Assembly (NCBI GenBank): GCA_002633005.1
Contig: NMRA01000049.1
Coordinates: 252,004 to 303,310 of the forward strand
DNA from: Phoronis australis
Lineage: Eukaryota; Phoronida; Phoronidae
Length of the DNA: 51,307 nt
Direction of reading: 5' to 3'
The position numbers were made by a program, and so were the translations under genes. Numbering within the stretch: the first letter of the stretch is position 1; every line of letters starts with the position of its first letter. This document shows, in pieces, positions 32,359-43,580 of this stretch. The notes under the pieces were generated by a model, which made no database searches, had not been told where the DNA came from, and was given only the letters and a program-made list of their open reading frames with translations.

Positions 32359-34259
32359 TTGTCGGATAAAAAGGAAAAAGATCACGTGAAGAGCGAAATT
32401 TTAGAAGGGATGACCTGGCTGATGTCTGTAACTTTTAATACATTAAGCCACTGGAGTTTTGGAGTTTACAAGGCACTGATAAGTGTTTGAGCGATTTTTG
32501 CGTTGATTCTTGTAAATGTTCTTTTTACTATCATTTGCTGAAATCGAAGTCACAAAAATTATTTTATTCTTCCATCAAAGGTATTTCTTCTGTTAGAGAT
32601 GCCCTTTTGTAGTGTTAGTGGTCTTTGACATGTGCAGGAAACAGGCATGGGTAACGAACAAACAAAATATAATGAATTGCATGCACACATGGTCTGATGA
32701 ACTGTTCAAATCACAAATTATTGATAATAAATGATACTTAACATTTGCCATCAGTTGTTGTTATGAATTTGTGGTGGGAATGGTTGATATAACTTCACCT
32801 CATTGTCATAATCGTGATTTGAGTGTTGCGCTAGCTGTTAAGTTGCGTTCCCTTCGTGTTATTTTCCAGATGTCAATACGAAATAAGTCGATTCTTTTGA
32901 AAGGGAATTAAAATTTGCTAGAAATGTTTTTATCCTTGGTTTCGATACTCAATTTGTCATAAAGGCATATTGTGAGAGGAATGTATTAGTCATCACTATG
33001 TCCCAATGGTCAGCAGTCACAGTTTGATGTCATGTTGGCCAATTCAGAATGCATATGAGATTAATATTGTGACGTTATATTTCGGTTTTATTGATGATTC
33101 TATGTTGCCACCAGTAACGGCCGGAATGGCAAGGTTATGTTCAAGTCAGTTGTTTGGTTGTTAAACAATAGAGCGCGCTCCAGACCAAATGTGCTCTGCT
33201 GTAATGTGGCAATAGAGTGCGCTATGATAAGCTGATGGTTCCTGTGCCCGCTGTTGGCTCACAGGGTGGTCGCAGAGAAAACGGTCAGGAATTCATAGAG
33301 CTGAAGGGAATAATAATTGGCTTTGCATGGGGTTGTAGAATGTTAGAGAAATGAACGTCTGGGTTGTTTTTGCAGTGAAAGGTAGCTTTAATGAACAACC
33401 CTTTGCTATAGCTCGGTCTGTTCACAACACCTTACTTCGTCCAGATTTGTACAAATATTGCTCTCGTCGTCAAGAGGACTGTTTATCGTCAGGGAATCTG
33501 ATTTCAGTAAGGTCCTATTGTGTGGCCGTAGATCAATTACCGCATCAGTAAACTATAGTTTCGCGGCAGTAAAGCACTTGTTAAAATAAATTGATGCATC
33601 TTGAATTAAAACTGGTAATTTTGAATAGTTTGGTTTCGGAATATGAATTCCTCGTAAATCGTTTTTATCCCGAAGAAATACGCCAAGAATTGGCCAAACG
33701 AGGTGCAGTATTAGGTTTCGATCCTATGTCACATGTTAATGAGTGGTTTGCCAACTCTTTAACTCAACCGTGGTAGATGATTGGTCTCCGCGTCATGATG
33801 CCGGACAAAAGAGCACGGAAACGGTTATCAGTAGGATAGATTGGTCGTCTCGCTTAGAGCCGGAAACCAAACGGGAGGTAATTTTGTCACGTGTGTATCT
33901 GTGAGACTGAGTGCTGCTGAAGCATTTTTCAATTATTGGAGTATTATGATACAAAAATGAGCCTCCTGCAATAAAAGTGGAAAAATATAACATCTTACTT
34001 ACCTGCCTAACACGTATAACCGGATCCCTACTAGTATAATTATACTTAGATTGTCAATCAAACTCTGAAGATGACATCCTGTCCCCGAATAATTCCACAG
34101 TATTTGCCCCAGCGGTACAAACAAAAATATAATATGACATGATGTTACGTAAGAAAATTGGACCCGCGATATTTTTTCCAACTGTTGGGCTAGCAAAAAA
34201 TACCTTGCCGTACATTTTTACACTGTGTGTCAACAGTTATTCATAGCCTACAAAATAAC

Positions 34260-34325
34260 TCGACGGTAATGTTTCGTCATAACAGTTGGGCGGAAGCCGA
34301 CTCGTCGGAGTCGGCTGAACTTTTA
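34260..34325. mobile_element. Repeat fragment with perfect 9-bp hairpin
   Basis: CAGTTGGGCGGAAGCCGA at about 34283-34300 matches 16597-16614. It is followed by AGCCGACTC, a four-base loop GTCG, and GAGTCGGCT, a perfect hairpin that the 16.6-kb copy lacks. Confidence 0.5.
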
Positions 34326-35574
34326 CTCACGAGCGAGAATGACGTAAAGTTAGGAAACTAAGTAAGTATGCAAGAGCCAATACAAAGCTGTGTTAAACGT
34401 AACAGAAAATTTCATTTTTACCGGTTTTACTACCTCCGCCTCCAAACCAAAGGAATTATCGCGCATTGCCTGGTATCCCCATCCCCGAGGATTTCGAAGG
34501 TGAACAAATGACAGTTTGCTGTTTACAGCCCGCTGTCCCGGTACTCCCTGGGAGTAATATGTTTCTTGTTATGTAAATTCATTATAGTCCTAGCTGATAA
34601 TGTTATTGGGTGGTTTATTCACGGGAAGTGTATATTGTATATCGTTTTTCAAATATACAAATTAATACAATACACATTTATGAAGGAAACATGTTCAGAA
34701 CATATGTAAACTCTTTATTAAAGAAACATTCTCACTTCTGTGTTATCCATGTAAGAGACGCTGTTATTTATCATTTTGCATCAACACCCACACTGAGTTA
34801 CGTATTTATCGGCGCTGAGAATTTGCTCTGCATTGTAATCGCCGCCGAGTTGGTTTCCATTAAAGAAAATTGCCCGTATGCCAATCACAGTCAAGGTGTA
34901 CACGCTCAACGGAAGCAGTATATAACGAGTCCGGTGTGCGATCTTGATACACACTCTGAACAAAATTTCGAGAGTATGGCAGAAGCATAAAGGATTTGTT
35001 GCTTCTTTGGTTGGTCTCTCGCATCATGTCATTCTAATGACGTCAGGGGTGAGCAAGCTCTGAAGGTGCTTTAAATATCTATCAGTCTAGTTAGTGGGTA
35101 TACGTGTTTCTAGACGATTCGTGGGGCATCCGTCGTGTGCGTATCGTGTTTTGCAAAGTATCGTATCTTCTCCGCCGGTGGAGAAAAGTGTGTGTAAAAG
35201 CTTTATGTTTTGATGTTTTGGGATTAAAAGCGAATTTTTCAAATGTTTCTTTACCAACAGTGAAGCTGACGTGACAGTGAAATCAACGTAACCATATCAG
35301 GATTTCTGATCGAACTGGGTCTGGGTGCCGCCGCTATGTGATTGATTTTCCATATTTATATGCAATATTTTGGAATGGATACTAAAACTGGAATGCAATA
35401 ACCACAGAAATTTGTGACGTAGTCGTAATCTTCGTATCTCTTGGGAATACGTAAAGTTCTCTTTATTTACGAAGCACCCGAGTAAATCATCAGACCAATC
35501 AACACCTCCCTCGAAGCACCTCATGTATAGAGCATACAAACTATAGAGCGAACTCGCGTGCCAACAACACAACT

Positions 35575-35866
35575 ATGAACGCCAGCGAAGAGATCCCATA
35601 CAACATATCAAACGTCGTGCACTTGGCTATAGAGACAACGACGCTGTTTGATCAGGACGCGTACTTAGAGAGTCAGTTAGGGCCCAAGAGACGAGATTTT
35701 GTTAGCCGTATTGTGTTGACAATCGTCTACATAATAATTTTCTGCACGGGAGTCTTCGGGAACATTTGCACTTGCGTGGTGATTTCCAGGAACAATCATA
35801 TGCACACGGCCACGAACTACTACCTTTTCAACTTGGCCATATCGGATCTAGCTATTTTGATATTAG
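35575..35866 (+). CDS. Neuropeptide GPCR, class A (neuromedin U / CAPA / pyrokinin receptor-like), first coding exon
   Basis: ATG 35575 opens 97 codons plus one base, ending at a GTAAGT donor (35867). The family couples FMRFamide-unrelated PRXamide-type peptides (NMU, CAPA, pyrokinin) to G proteins at the plasma membrane. The extracellular N-terminus has N-glycosylation sequons at Asn2 and Asn10 and a LESQLGPKRRDF segment like that before TM1 in NMU/CAPA receptors. TM1 is about 44-71 with the conserved GN at 62-63 (Asn1.50). Intracellular loop 1 reads NHMHTATNYY, and TM2 begins YLFNLAISDLAILILG with Asp2.50 at 91. A phase-1 intron right after TM2 is usual in this group. Exons for TM3-TM7 were not recognised downstream. 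Other rhodopsin-like peptide receptors share parts of this pattern, so the exact ligand class is inferred. Confidence 0.82.
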
Positions 35867-36531
35867 GTAAGTAGCGCTGGTTTATTCATTCGAAGCTGCG
35901 TTTCTCATAAACAAGTTTCTAACCGTCGTTTTGTTGTCAGACAATCGCTTGATTAAAGTTGAACAATGATATCTATCACATCAACTCTACATCAACTTCT
36001 CTCATGCTCTAGCTAAACGTTTGGACTACCTTTCGCGCCGCTGAATCCCAGCGCGTCTGTTGTCATTGCTATTCGAGCTACTTTTTTGTAGTTTCCATGA
36101 TTGCTGCTATTTTGCAGGGCCTGGTAAATAATTTGATTCAATTTTCACATTATTTCACACGTCGTCTGACTACTGGGTACTGGCTCATAATTTGTACTTA
36201 ATGAATATTTTATGAGAGCAGTGTTTGTACCGAGCGTTTATGCTGGTTCGTCTCTTATGACTTTTAAATTTGCCGGAGCGTGTTCAGGACAACCGCCGCG
36301 GATTACTGTAAATGTTGCGGCTCCCTCTCCTTGAATATCCTTGAAGAGGAAGTGTAATGGGAAGAAACACGAGAATAAAGTGAAACAGTCTTGCCGTAAG
36401 TCTATGTATCTTCCATTACTAATTGGTAAAATTACCAAAGGGTCATGGTTCAATTAAGTCGCAGTGAGGAAGTACTGGTAAGGGCACGGTAAAAGTACAT
36501 GATGTGGTATTGCACCGCACAATTGATGGTG

Positions 36532-36565
36532 CTCTGGCTGATCTAGGATGTCGCTAGAGGGAGGC
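36532..36565 (+). mobile_element. Solitary hAT-like terminus fragment
   Basis: CTCTGGCTGATCTAGGATGT with following GCTAGAGGGAGG resembles the left end of the element at 37641. No second end was found. Confidence 0.35.
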
Positions 36566-37640
36566 CAACCACGATTTTCGAAAGAAATGTGTTATGTCTC
36601 GCGTGTTCCTTAAAATTGGCATGCTGGATTCCCTCTTTCGTGTATATTAAGCGCCACCTGTGAATCTCCGTTAACCTGTCTCGCTCTAACCGAGTAACGC
36701 AGAATTGTTAGTGAACCAAAGAGTTCTTAACCCTCACAAAAATTGATTTAATGGCTTTAACTAGAAACATATTTCAGAGCTGGAAAGGGCCACCCGTTGT
36801 CATAGAGACGCCTAGTTCCGTTAGTGTTTCTCAAATGAAATTATCGCTGTTTTCCAACTGACATGCTGCCTGTTCCAGTCGAATGTTCTCACAGCAAAAG
36901 CGATTTAAATAAATTGGTGTGACATTTACAAAGATTAGCGCTCCATTACTCCTCAGTAGTTTTGATGTTGATCAAAGGGACAGATTTCCAGCTAATTTGT
37001 TTTTCATGGCAAAAATACGTACGTAAAAATCGCTTCACTTTTATGTCGTTATTTTGACTAATATTAAGTAAACCTGCGCGTTTTGAATCTACCAAGGCAC
37101 GGCCTTCTTTGAAAAATACTAGGTATTGAATAACCACCTAATCACTTAACACCCACGCAGATGTAACTTAAAGAGACATTATCGGCGGAACCGAGTGCCA
37201 TTCTGAGACCAGCCTCATCGGAACTATATCTGCCCAGGTGAAAGACAATAATATTTTATGTGCATTTATCTGGTAGTGGCCGGCCTCGATTTCATATGTA
37301 GCAGACAACGGTGAGAATGGGTTTGTAATAAAGTCAACAAAACACAACGGATTTTGTTGTCTTATAGCTCTGGTGACTTTAAAAAGTTTCTCCCACCCAA
37401 CAATAATCCCCTAAATGCAAGTATCAGCGGAAAAACCGATGTTCACCCTTTATTTTGTCCCTACCATTTGAAAAATTAATGGCAATGGGAAGCCTTTAAG
37501 CTGATTTTAATCATTAAAATGCCTTCCAAACTTAATAATGTATTTTTAAGGAGTACAAGCTATTCTTTTCTCTTTTGAAAGTTTTGAAACTGTTTAGAAG
37601 GCCTGTTTCCCGATTTTTCTTGGGAGTTTATGGGAGACAG

Positions 37641-38331
37641 CACTGGCGGATCTAGGATGTCTGAGAGGGGACAGTACTCCCGGCTCCCACTTGTCCGACC
37701 CCACGATATAAAGGGCGTGGGAAGTCTCCAATTTTAGTTCCTACTTATAACCTGATTCCAACAAGGAACGAGAGACCACGTGTTCATTTTGGTTCATAGT
37801 TGAAAGAAGGCTACGCATGATAGTATGGTTGAGAGTTGAAATGATTGTACAGTCTCCCCGTTATGAAGTTAGAAACTGGATTTGATCAAGACGATTACTA
37901 CTAGTTCCATCTATCGCCACATAAATAGTGCTTGAAATTTTGTGCTTGTGCCTGATTTGGTGCTCGTCACTGTCAATTGAAAGGTATATGCAAACATGAT
38001 TTTTTCACTGGCGTAGGCGATTCTGTTGGAATTTACAGAAGTTTTTAAAAATTGGACTCAAGCTGAAAACGGCTGTGATCCTGAAAACCAAATATAAGCA
38101 CATTCCTGAAAGCAGGAAAACCAAATAACCACATTCCTAAATGCCACAGCAGACACTCTAGTTTTGGTACATTTACACAGAATGCTGAGAATTTGTAGGG
38201 CAGTTGTTCCACAGACTACAGTAATTTTTTATTTTGATATTCGTAACATAACGGATACTAGGGGATACACGTGTGCTTAACCTTCGACAATCATGTCAAG
38301 CTCCCTTCACTAGATCCTAGATCCGCCAATG
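37641..38331. mobile_element. 691-bp non-autonomous hAT-like element
   Basis: CACTGGCGGATCTAGGAT at the left is matched by an inverted copy at the right (reverse complement CATTGGCGGATCTAGGAT). CA(G/C)TGGCGGATC starts are common in hAT elements. The expected 8-bp target duplication is not visible, so the copy is old or the boundaries are slightly off. No transposase frame remains. Confidence 0.65.
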
Positions 38332-38698
38332 CGTCATTCCAACTCTCGTGAAGGTTTGCACAGTGACCTACAATACTTTCACCAAAACAGTAGGATGGGC
38401 GTAACATATTTATTCGTATCCTCGGAACTAAGTTCTACACTCAACGGACGTTGGTGAAGCACGTGACCAAGAGACATGACTAAAAGACACATATATTTCG
38501 AAACACACTTAATTGTTTCATTCTCAAGTGGAAACAAAATGGAGCAGTAATACCACAGAGCAAAAACTGGAGGCATAGGCTTACTCGGTGGGACACGGCA
38601 GGAGTGAAATACTGCAAAAAAGACAAATGAGGGGGTAACAGGAAAGTCAGGCAAACAATTGTGCGACACTGTTTGCTGCTCATTCAAAACAGCCTCCC

Positions 38699-38837
38699 GT
38701 TCAGTAACGCTAAGACCTCTCTAAAAAGCAAGACTTCGCGAGATTACGTGAGATATTGCTGTGCATTTTAAATGAGAGCACGTGACTTTGACTAGGCTTT
38801 AGCTAGGTCCTAGCGTAGATCCTAGCGTCTACTGAAC
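38699..38837. mobile_element. 139-bp MITE, copy 2
   Basis: GTTCAGTAACGCTAAGACCT on the left and an inverted CTAGCGTCTACTGAAC on the right bound a body closely similar, in the same orientation, to 7314-7451 (shared AAAAAGCAAGACTT, GAGATTACGTGA, TGACTTTG). Confidence 0.88.
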
Positions 38838-40130
38838 GCACGCCAGGTTTCTGGAATGCAATCAAAGGGTCTCCAACACTTTCAATTGCAGGGCATCCTG
38901 CTCTACGTGTTTTCCACAGTATATATCGCATTCGTGTCAACTCAAAAAAAACATTCAGCGGTTTAACTTTTCAAACACCAGCTTTGTCAAAAATACAATG
39001 AGTTTTTCTTTCTCCGCGAAAGAAGTGCACCGAGTTTTAACCTGACTTTTTATTTTTCTCGAGCGTCATTCGAATTGTGACTGAGACACATCAGATTGAA
39101 ACTGAACCAAAAAATGTATAGTGCGCTTTTCATGCCCATATTCATAACTTCGATTAAACATTAGGAGAGTACAAAACAATGTTGTCGCGAACATTACATA
39201 TCGTCAACCTTTCCCCAATTCCGTGAGCTCCTTTCCGGAGCATTAAAGTATGGTGTCAAGATACCTTTGAACTAAAGAAAAAAATCGGAAGAGATGGAAA
39301 TGAATATTCCCCGTGGTTCTTTCGCTGTCGTGAACGTTATGGTTGATTTGAGAACACCTCCAACATTATATCCGAGCAATCTCTTTCTTGTCTTTCTTTG
39401 GGCGCTTGGTTATTTTTAACGTTTCCCGACAGGGACAAGGTTGCCGCAAAGGAAAAGAATAAGCATTGACTGCGAGATATCTGTCTTCGTAATTGAAATT
39501 CAGGAAATATAAACTTCGACACTGATATGACTCTGTTTATTGTGATATCGCGTAGATTACATATACAGTGTAAACCCCATACTCATCACAACGCTAAACT
39601 TACAAGGCGTGTAAAGATCAACCGCTCCATTGAAAACCGAATACTCGGAATATCTTCATTAACCTAATTATTGAACTTTAGAACTAGGCAGTTTTTCATA
39701 TTTTGTTTGTAGCATGTGTTGTTGAATACATGGTAAAACTAATTCAGACACAAGAATCCTTTTAAACTTAGGAAAAATCTGGCGATTTAGACTTTGTTTC
39801 TGAAATCATTTTTCAAGCTGGCGTATGACATTACAGCGTTTTAAGTAATGATCGTCTGCTGTTGAAAGCCCGCAGAAAAGCGGCTTCATTTCCCCGTGTT
39901 AACATCATTGAAAATCCGATGGCAGTGTCAGACTACAAAGTAATTTTTACCTTATTTCAAAGGTATCGCGAGGACATCTGGGAAACTGAATCCTTTTACT
40001 ACAATGTTAATCTAACGCGGATTTCGCCACTGTCTAACTGTCGATGTTGAATTTGTAACGGAAACGAATTCATTTAAAACAATGCCTCACTTAATCTATC
40101 CTAATGAGCTGACAACTTATACCGGGGTTT

Positions 40131-40338
40131 TCCGTAAATAAGCCCACCCGATGAAACGCCCACGGGCGTTTACTCGGAAAATTATGCCGAGTAGACACCT
40201 AAGGGCGTTTATTTGGTGTTACAACCTCTGATGCCACGTGTCCAAATGATGAGGCGTTTATTTGGAAAATTTTCTTTTAAAAGTCCACTCAGCATCAACT
40301 TTTAGCCGTAAATAAGCTTTTGTGGAGTATTTATCCTT
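40131..40338. mobile_element. Dispersed repeat rich in GGGCGTTTATTTGG motifs, copy 2
   Basis: GGGCGTTTATTTGGTGTTAC, GGCGTTTATTTGGAAAA and CCACTCAGCATCAACTTTT match the reverse complement of 18111-18245. The left part contains AACGCCCACGGGCGTT, a near-perfect palindrome, and starts GGGGTTTTCCGTAAATAAGC, like the left end of the other copy. Confidence 0.65.
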
Positions 40339-43300
40339 TATAAAAACGGAAAAAAGTGCTGTTTAAAATGAATTTTTACTAATTTTCGCGTTCTATGTCC
40401 TTTGCATTCTCGCCTCAGTAATGTTGACTGTAAATTGCGACTTCTTAGTTGATGGCAATTATTTGAGACGTTGACGAAGCAGGTGCTCATTTTCGTAAGT
40501 AAATACTAGGACAGAGCATTATGAATGTCTGCGCAAAGATAATGATAATTATTGTCAAAGTTCACAGTCGAGAAAATACGCGAGGCAAAATGCGTTTGTA
40601 AAATATGTTCAAATCAGTACGTGGCGACAATAGTTAAACGTCGGATAACGTAGCCCGTATCTGGTCATTCAAAATGTGGGGTGGAATTTTATATTTCCTT
40701 TTTCTTCAATCCCAGTCAGTTGTCGGCCTTTTACAAAATGTGGCTGCAATTAAGCTCCTACGACGTGCTCTTCTATTAGTTCAAAAATTTCGTAATGCCA
40801 TTTTACACTTCCTTGCTCTAGCGCCTTTTCCCAAAGCAGCTGTGTGGAGACGGACGTTGTGCAATAAAAGCCAATGCGTGCAGCTAACGGAAAGTTGTCA
40901 ACGCATCAAAATGAACTGATGGTATAGTCCTGCTATCGTCAAAACTTTTCGAGCTTCGTGCAATGGAATTATTTGGGAAATTATTATCCAATGTTCAGTT
41001 TCCCCGAATGTACATTTGAAAAATTCGTTTGCAAAGAAGCCTTGTGCAATAACAGATGAAACATTTTGATACGTTAATCATGCATGGCGCCATTGGTTTT
41101 TTGTTTTCCCATGACAGTTTCGTAAAAAGGTTTTAATTTTCTCCCTAACGTTGACTACTGAGAATTTGCCAACATTCTACGTAATTGCTTTTTAACATAG
41201 AAAGCTAATAATGGGAAAATGGTGAAGATACCAACATAATTCGGCGTGTCTTAATGCCACTTAATTCACAATGTGATTAACGGTAGTACAGCTGACGTTA
41301 GTCGATTCCTTGCAATCGCATAGCAGCGGTGCATCCTCCACTCTCCTGGGAAGTGAACGTTGGCTGCGCCTAGAAAGTCACGTGTGACTTTGAAAGCTTT
41401 TTGACTTAAGTTTGCTCATGCGCAGGTGACGTTCACCTGAGAGGAGAAATTCGAGGCTACGGAAATACCCAAGATATTCTGGACGAAGTAAGATATATTT
41501 ACAGTGCTTTTGTCAAATACCAGCGTTCAACTATAATAAAGCGCGAACAAAATTAGATACGCAAATGTCCAAATGATTCTATTTCACGGGTTTGATTAAT
41601 GGTCTGCACAATCTCACCAGGTTTGTCTCGCAAGAACGCTATACGTAAAAGACCTGTATTCTGAGCAATTACAAGACGATCAGACGGAGGTCAGGGGATC
41701 AAAAATCACGTGATGTCGAAATATCAAGTCGAGCTTGTCACACTCCCTGATATCACTAGAAATCATCAGATATTCCTGAAGAGTACTCGTCCAAGTTGAG
41801 ATCCGTGACTTATTTTTAGTTATTCCCCGAAAACCAGGAGCCCGTTTTGCCAGAGGTCGTAAAACTAATCGTAGCTAAGTTGGTTGTTGGTACGTCATTG
41901 CAAACACGACGCTGCATTTTCTTAGAAGTGCAAAAACGTTGCAACAAAATTAATAACATTCAAGCATCGATCGGTGAAACCCCTTCGGGGAAACTCGTAC
42001 AGAGAGCTTTGCTCCTGGCTAGCCGACGGTCTAAATTAGGCATCTGCTATGGACATAGTAATTACTGAATTGACCATGTGCTTTGTCAACCAATTTATGA
42101 CTAACAAATTACTAAACATTGGATGCCATCCATGGTTTTGCAGTAATAAAATGTTAATGAAATGTGTAATCAACAATGATGCATGAAATAGGTAAGAATC
42201 TTTAAACAAATCGTATTTCATCGACAACATTCAATTCAACTGTAAAGTAGATGTACGAGAATACGCATTGCACTCGCTTCATTCGTAATGTCTCAAATCA
42301 AAGTAAAGTATATCTCATCAGTCGATATCCGGGAGTCAAACGAATACTCGAGTGTATACTGAATCTCAATACATCTAATGCGCTGTACTTTGAACTGCCG
42401 AATGAAATCTCAATCATAACCCAAGAGTGCCAAATGAGATTAATCCGGCACAACTGTGGTGTACATGCACACAGAGTAGTTAATGAGTTCGTTTGTACAA
42501 CATCTTCATTAGTCCCACTTCCCCAGTGAATTTCTCGATTGTAGCTCAGAGATTTGGTTAACTGAAATGACATTTAGATATATTAGCATTTCACGCAGCA
42601 TTAATATTGCGTAGTCGCTCTTTTAACCGCCGAACATGCTGTACTATTGTAATGCGGCATTTTCTTAGTGAGATTTATTTTCGCAGCAGTAGCGTATATC
42701 GTGTAAGTGCCTCTGAGGCAAGCTGACTGATTGCTAGCTACTCCCACGTGCTGAATGGACTTAAGGTGGAGTTCCGACTGTTATCCCCTAGGACGTCAAT
42801 GTCGCTGTAGCACTACATTGAATACTACATGTATACTACAGCGCCCTTTTGAAAACTAGGTTAATCGTGCAGTGTGTTTTTACCTCCGTAAAAGAGAGTT
42901 GAATTCGGGAAATGGTTTGAAGTGGAAATTACAAGCTAATAGATTATTTCTGTAATTGCTTAGCCAAATTAGCTAGAAACACAATATGAAGCGACGATGT
43001 GAATATGAAGTAGCTTGAAAGTTGTCACTAAATGTTTTAAGAACGAGTTTTGTGGCGAAAATGACCCGCCGCAAATCAACGAAATGCGTCCAACAAGTAT
43101 CGTGACGTGGTGGTGGGCTATGTGAGCTTGCGAGGCACGTCATCGGTCCAAAGGTCACCTATTTGCAGATTTTTTTTTTCACTTTTACAAATTGTCAATG
43201 AACACATCTGCACTTTCTTTAGCGTAGAATATGTTAAAATGATATTGTCGCTGAGTTCCTGCTATACATTAGCATAGTTAGGAGCATCAGAAGACATGGC

Positions 43301-43527
43301 TATGGGACAAAAATGCCCGGAAGAGAATTTCATGTAAAGCAGAATGTACAACTTGTGATCAGTTGATTTCACCCTGCTAGCTGGCTAATTTGATTCTATT
43401 CCGTTACTAGTACCAACTCAAGCCTCAGGCAATGCGTACATACGCCATTTTCGCGTACGCAATTTCAGGGCTCAACAACCCCTATAAACCCAAGAAGCGA
43501 TTTTTGTATCCATGCATGGTTTCGAAG

Positions 43528-43580
43528 TTCTTGGTAACGGAAATGGAATCCCATTACGGTAAGCAATGTTACGAGACTGG
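43528..43580 (+). repeat. Short dispersed repeat, copy 1
   Basis: TTGGTAACGGAAATGGAATC ... GTAAGCAATGTTACGAGAC is repeated with few changes at 46868-46922. It lies inside a 90-codon Cys-rich plus-strand frame (43432-43704) that I cannot assign to a family. Confidence 0.6.

Larger units (their letters stand above)
31376..35574. other. Intergenic region between SNX3/12 and the GPCR exon
   Basis: It holds a possible extended SNX 3' UTR, a type A foldback MITE at 32255, an isolated 61-codon frame at 33591-33776, an inverted-repeat element near 34260-34325 and the GPCR 5' flank. A 126-codon frame at 34610-34990 starts with GTG and resembles nothing I know. No further gene is supported. Confidence 0.55.

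Noticed and set aside
34610-34990. 126-codon plus-strand frame upstream of the GPCR
   Set aside because: It opens with GTG rather than ATG, has no recognisable domain and no splice context; best explained as chance.
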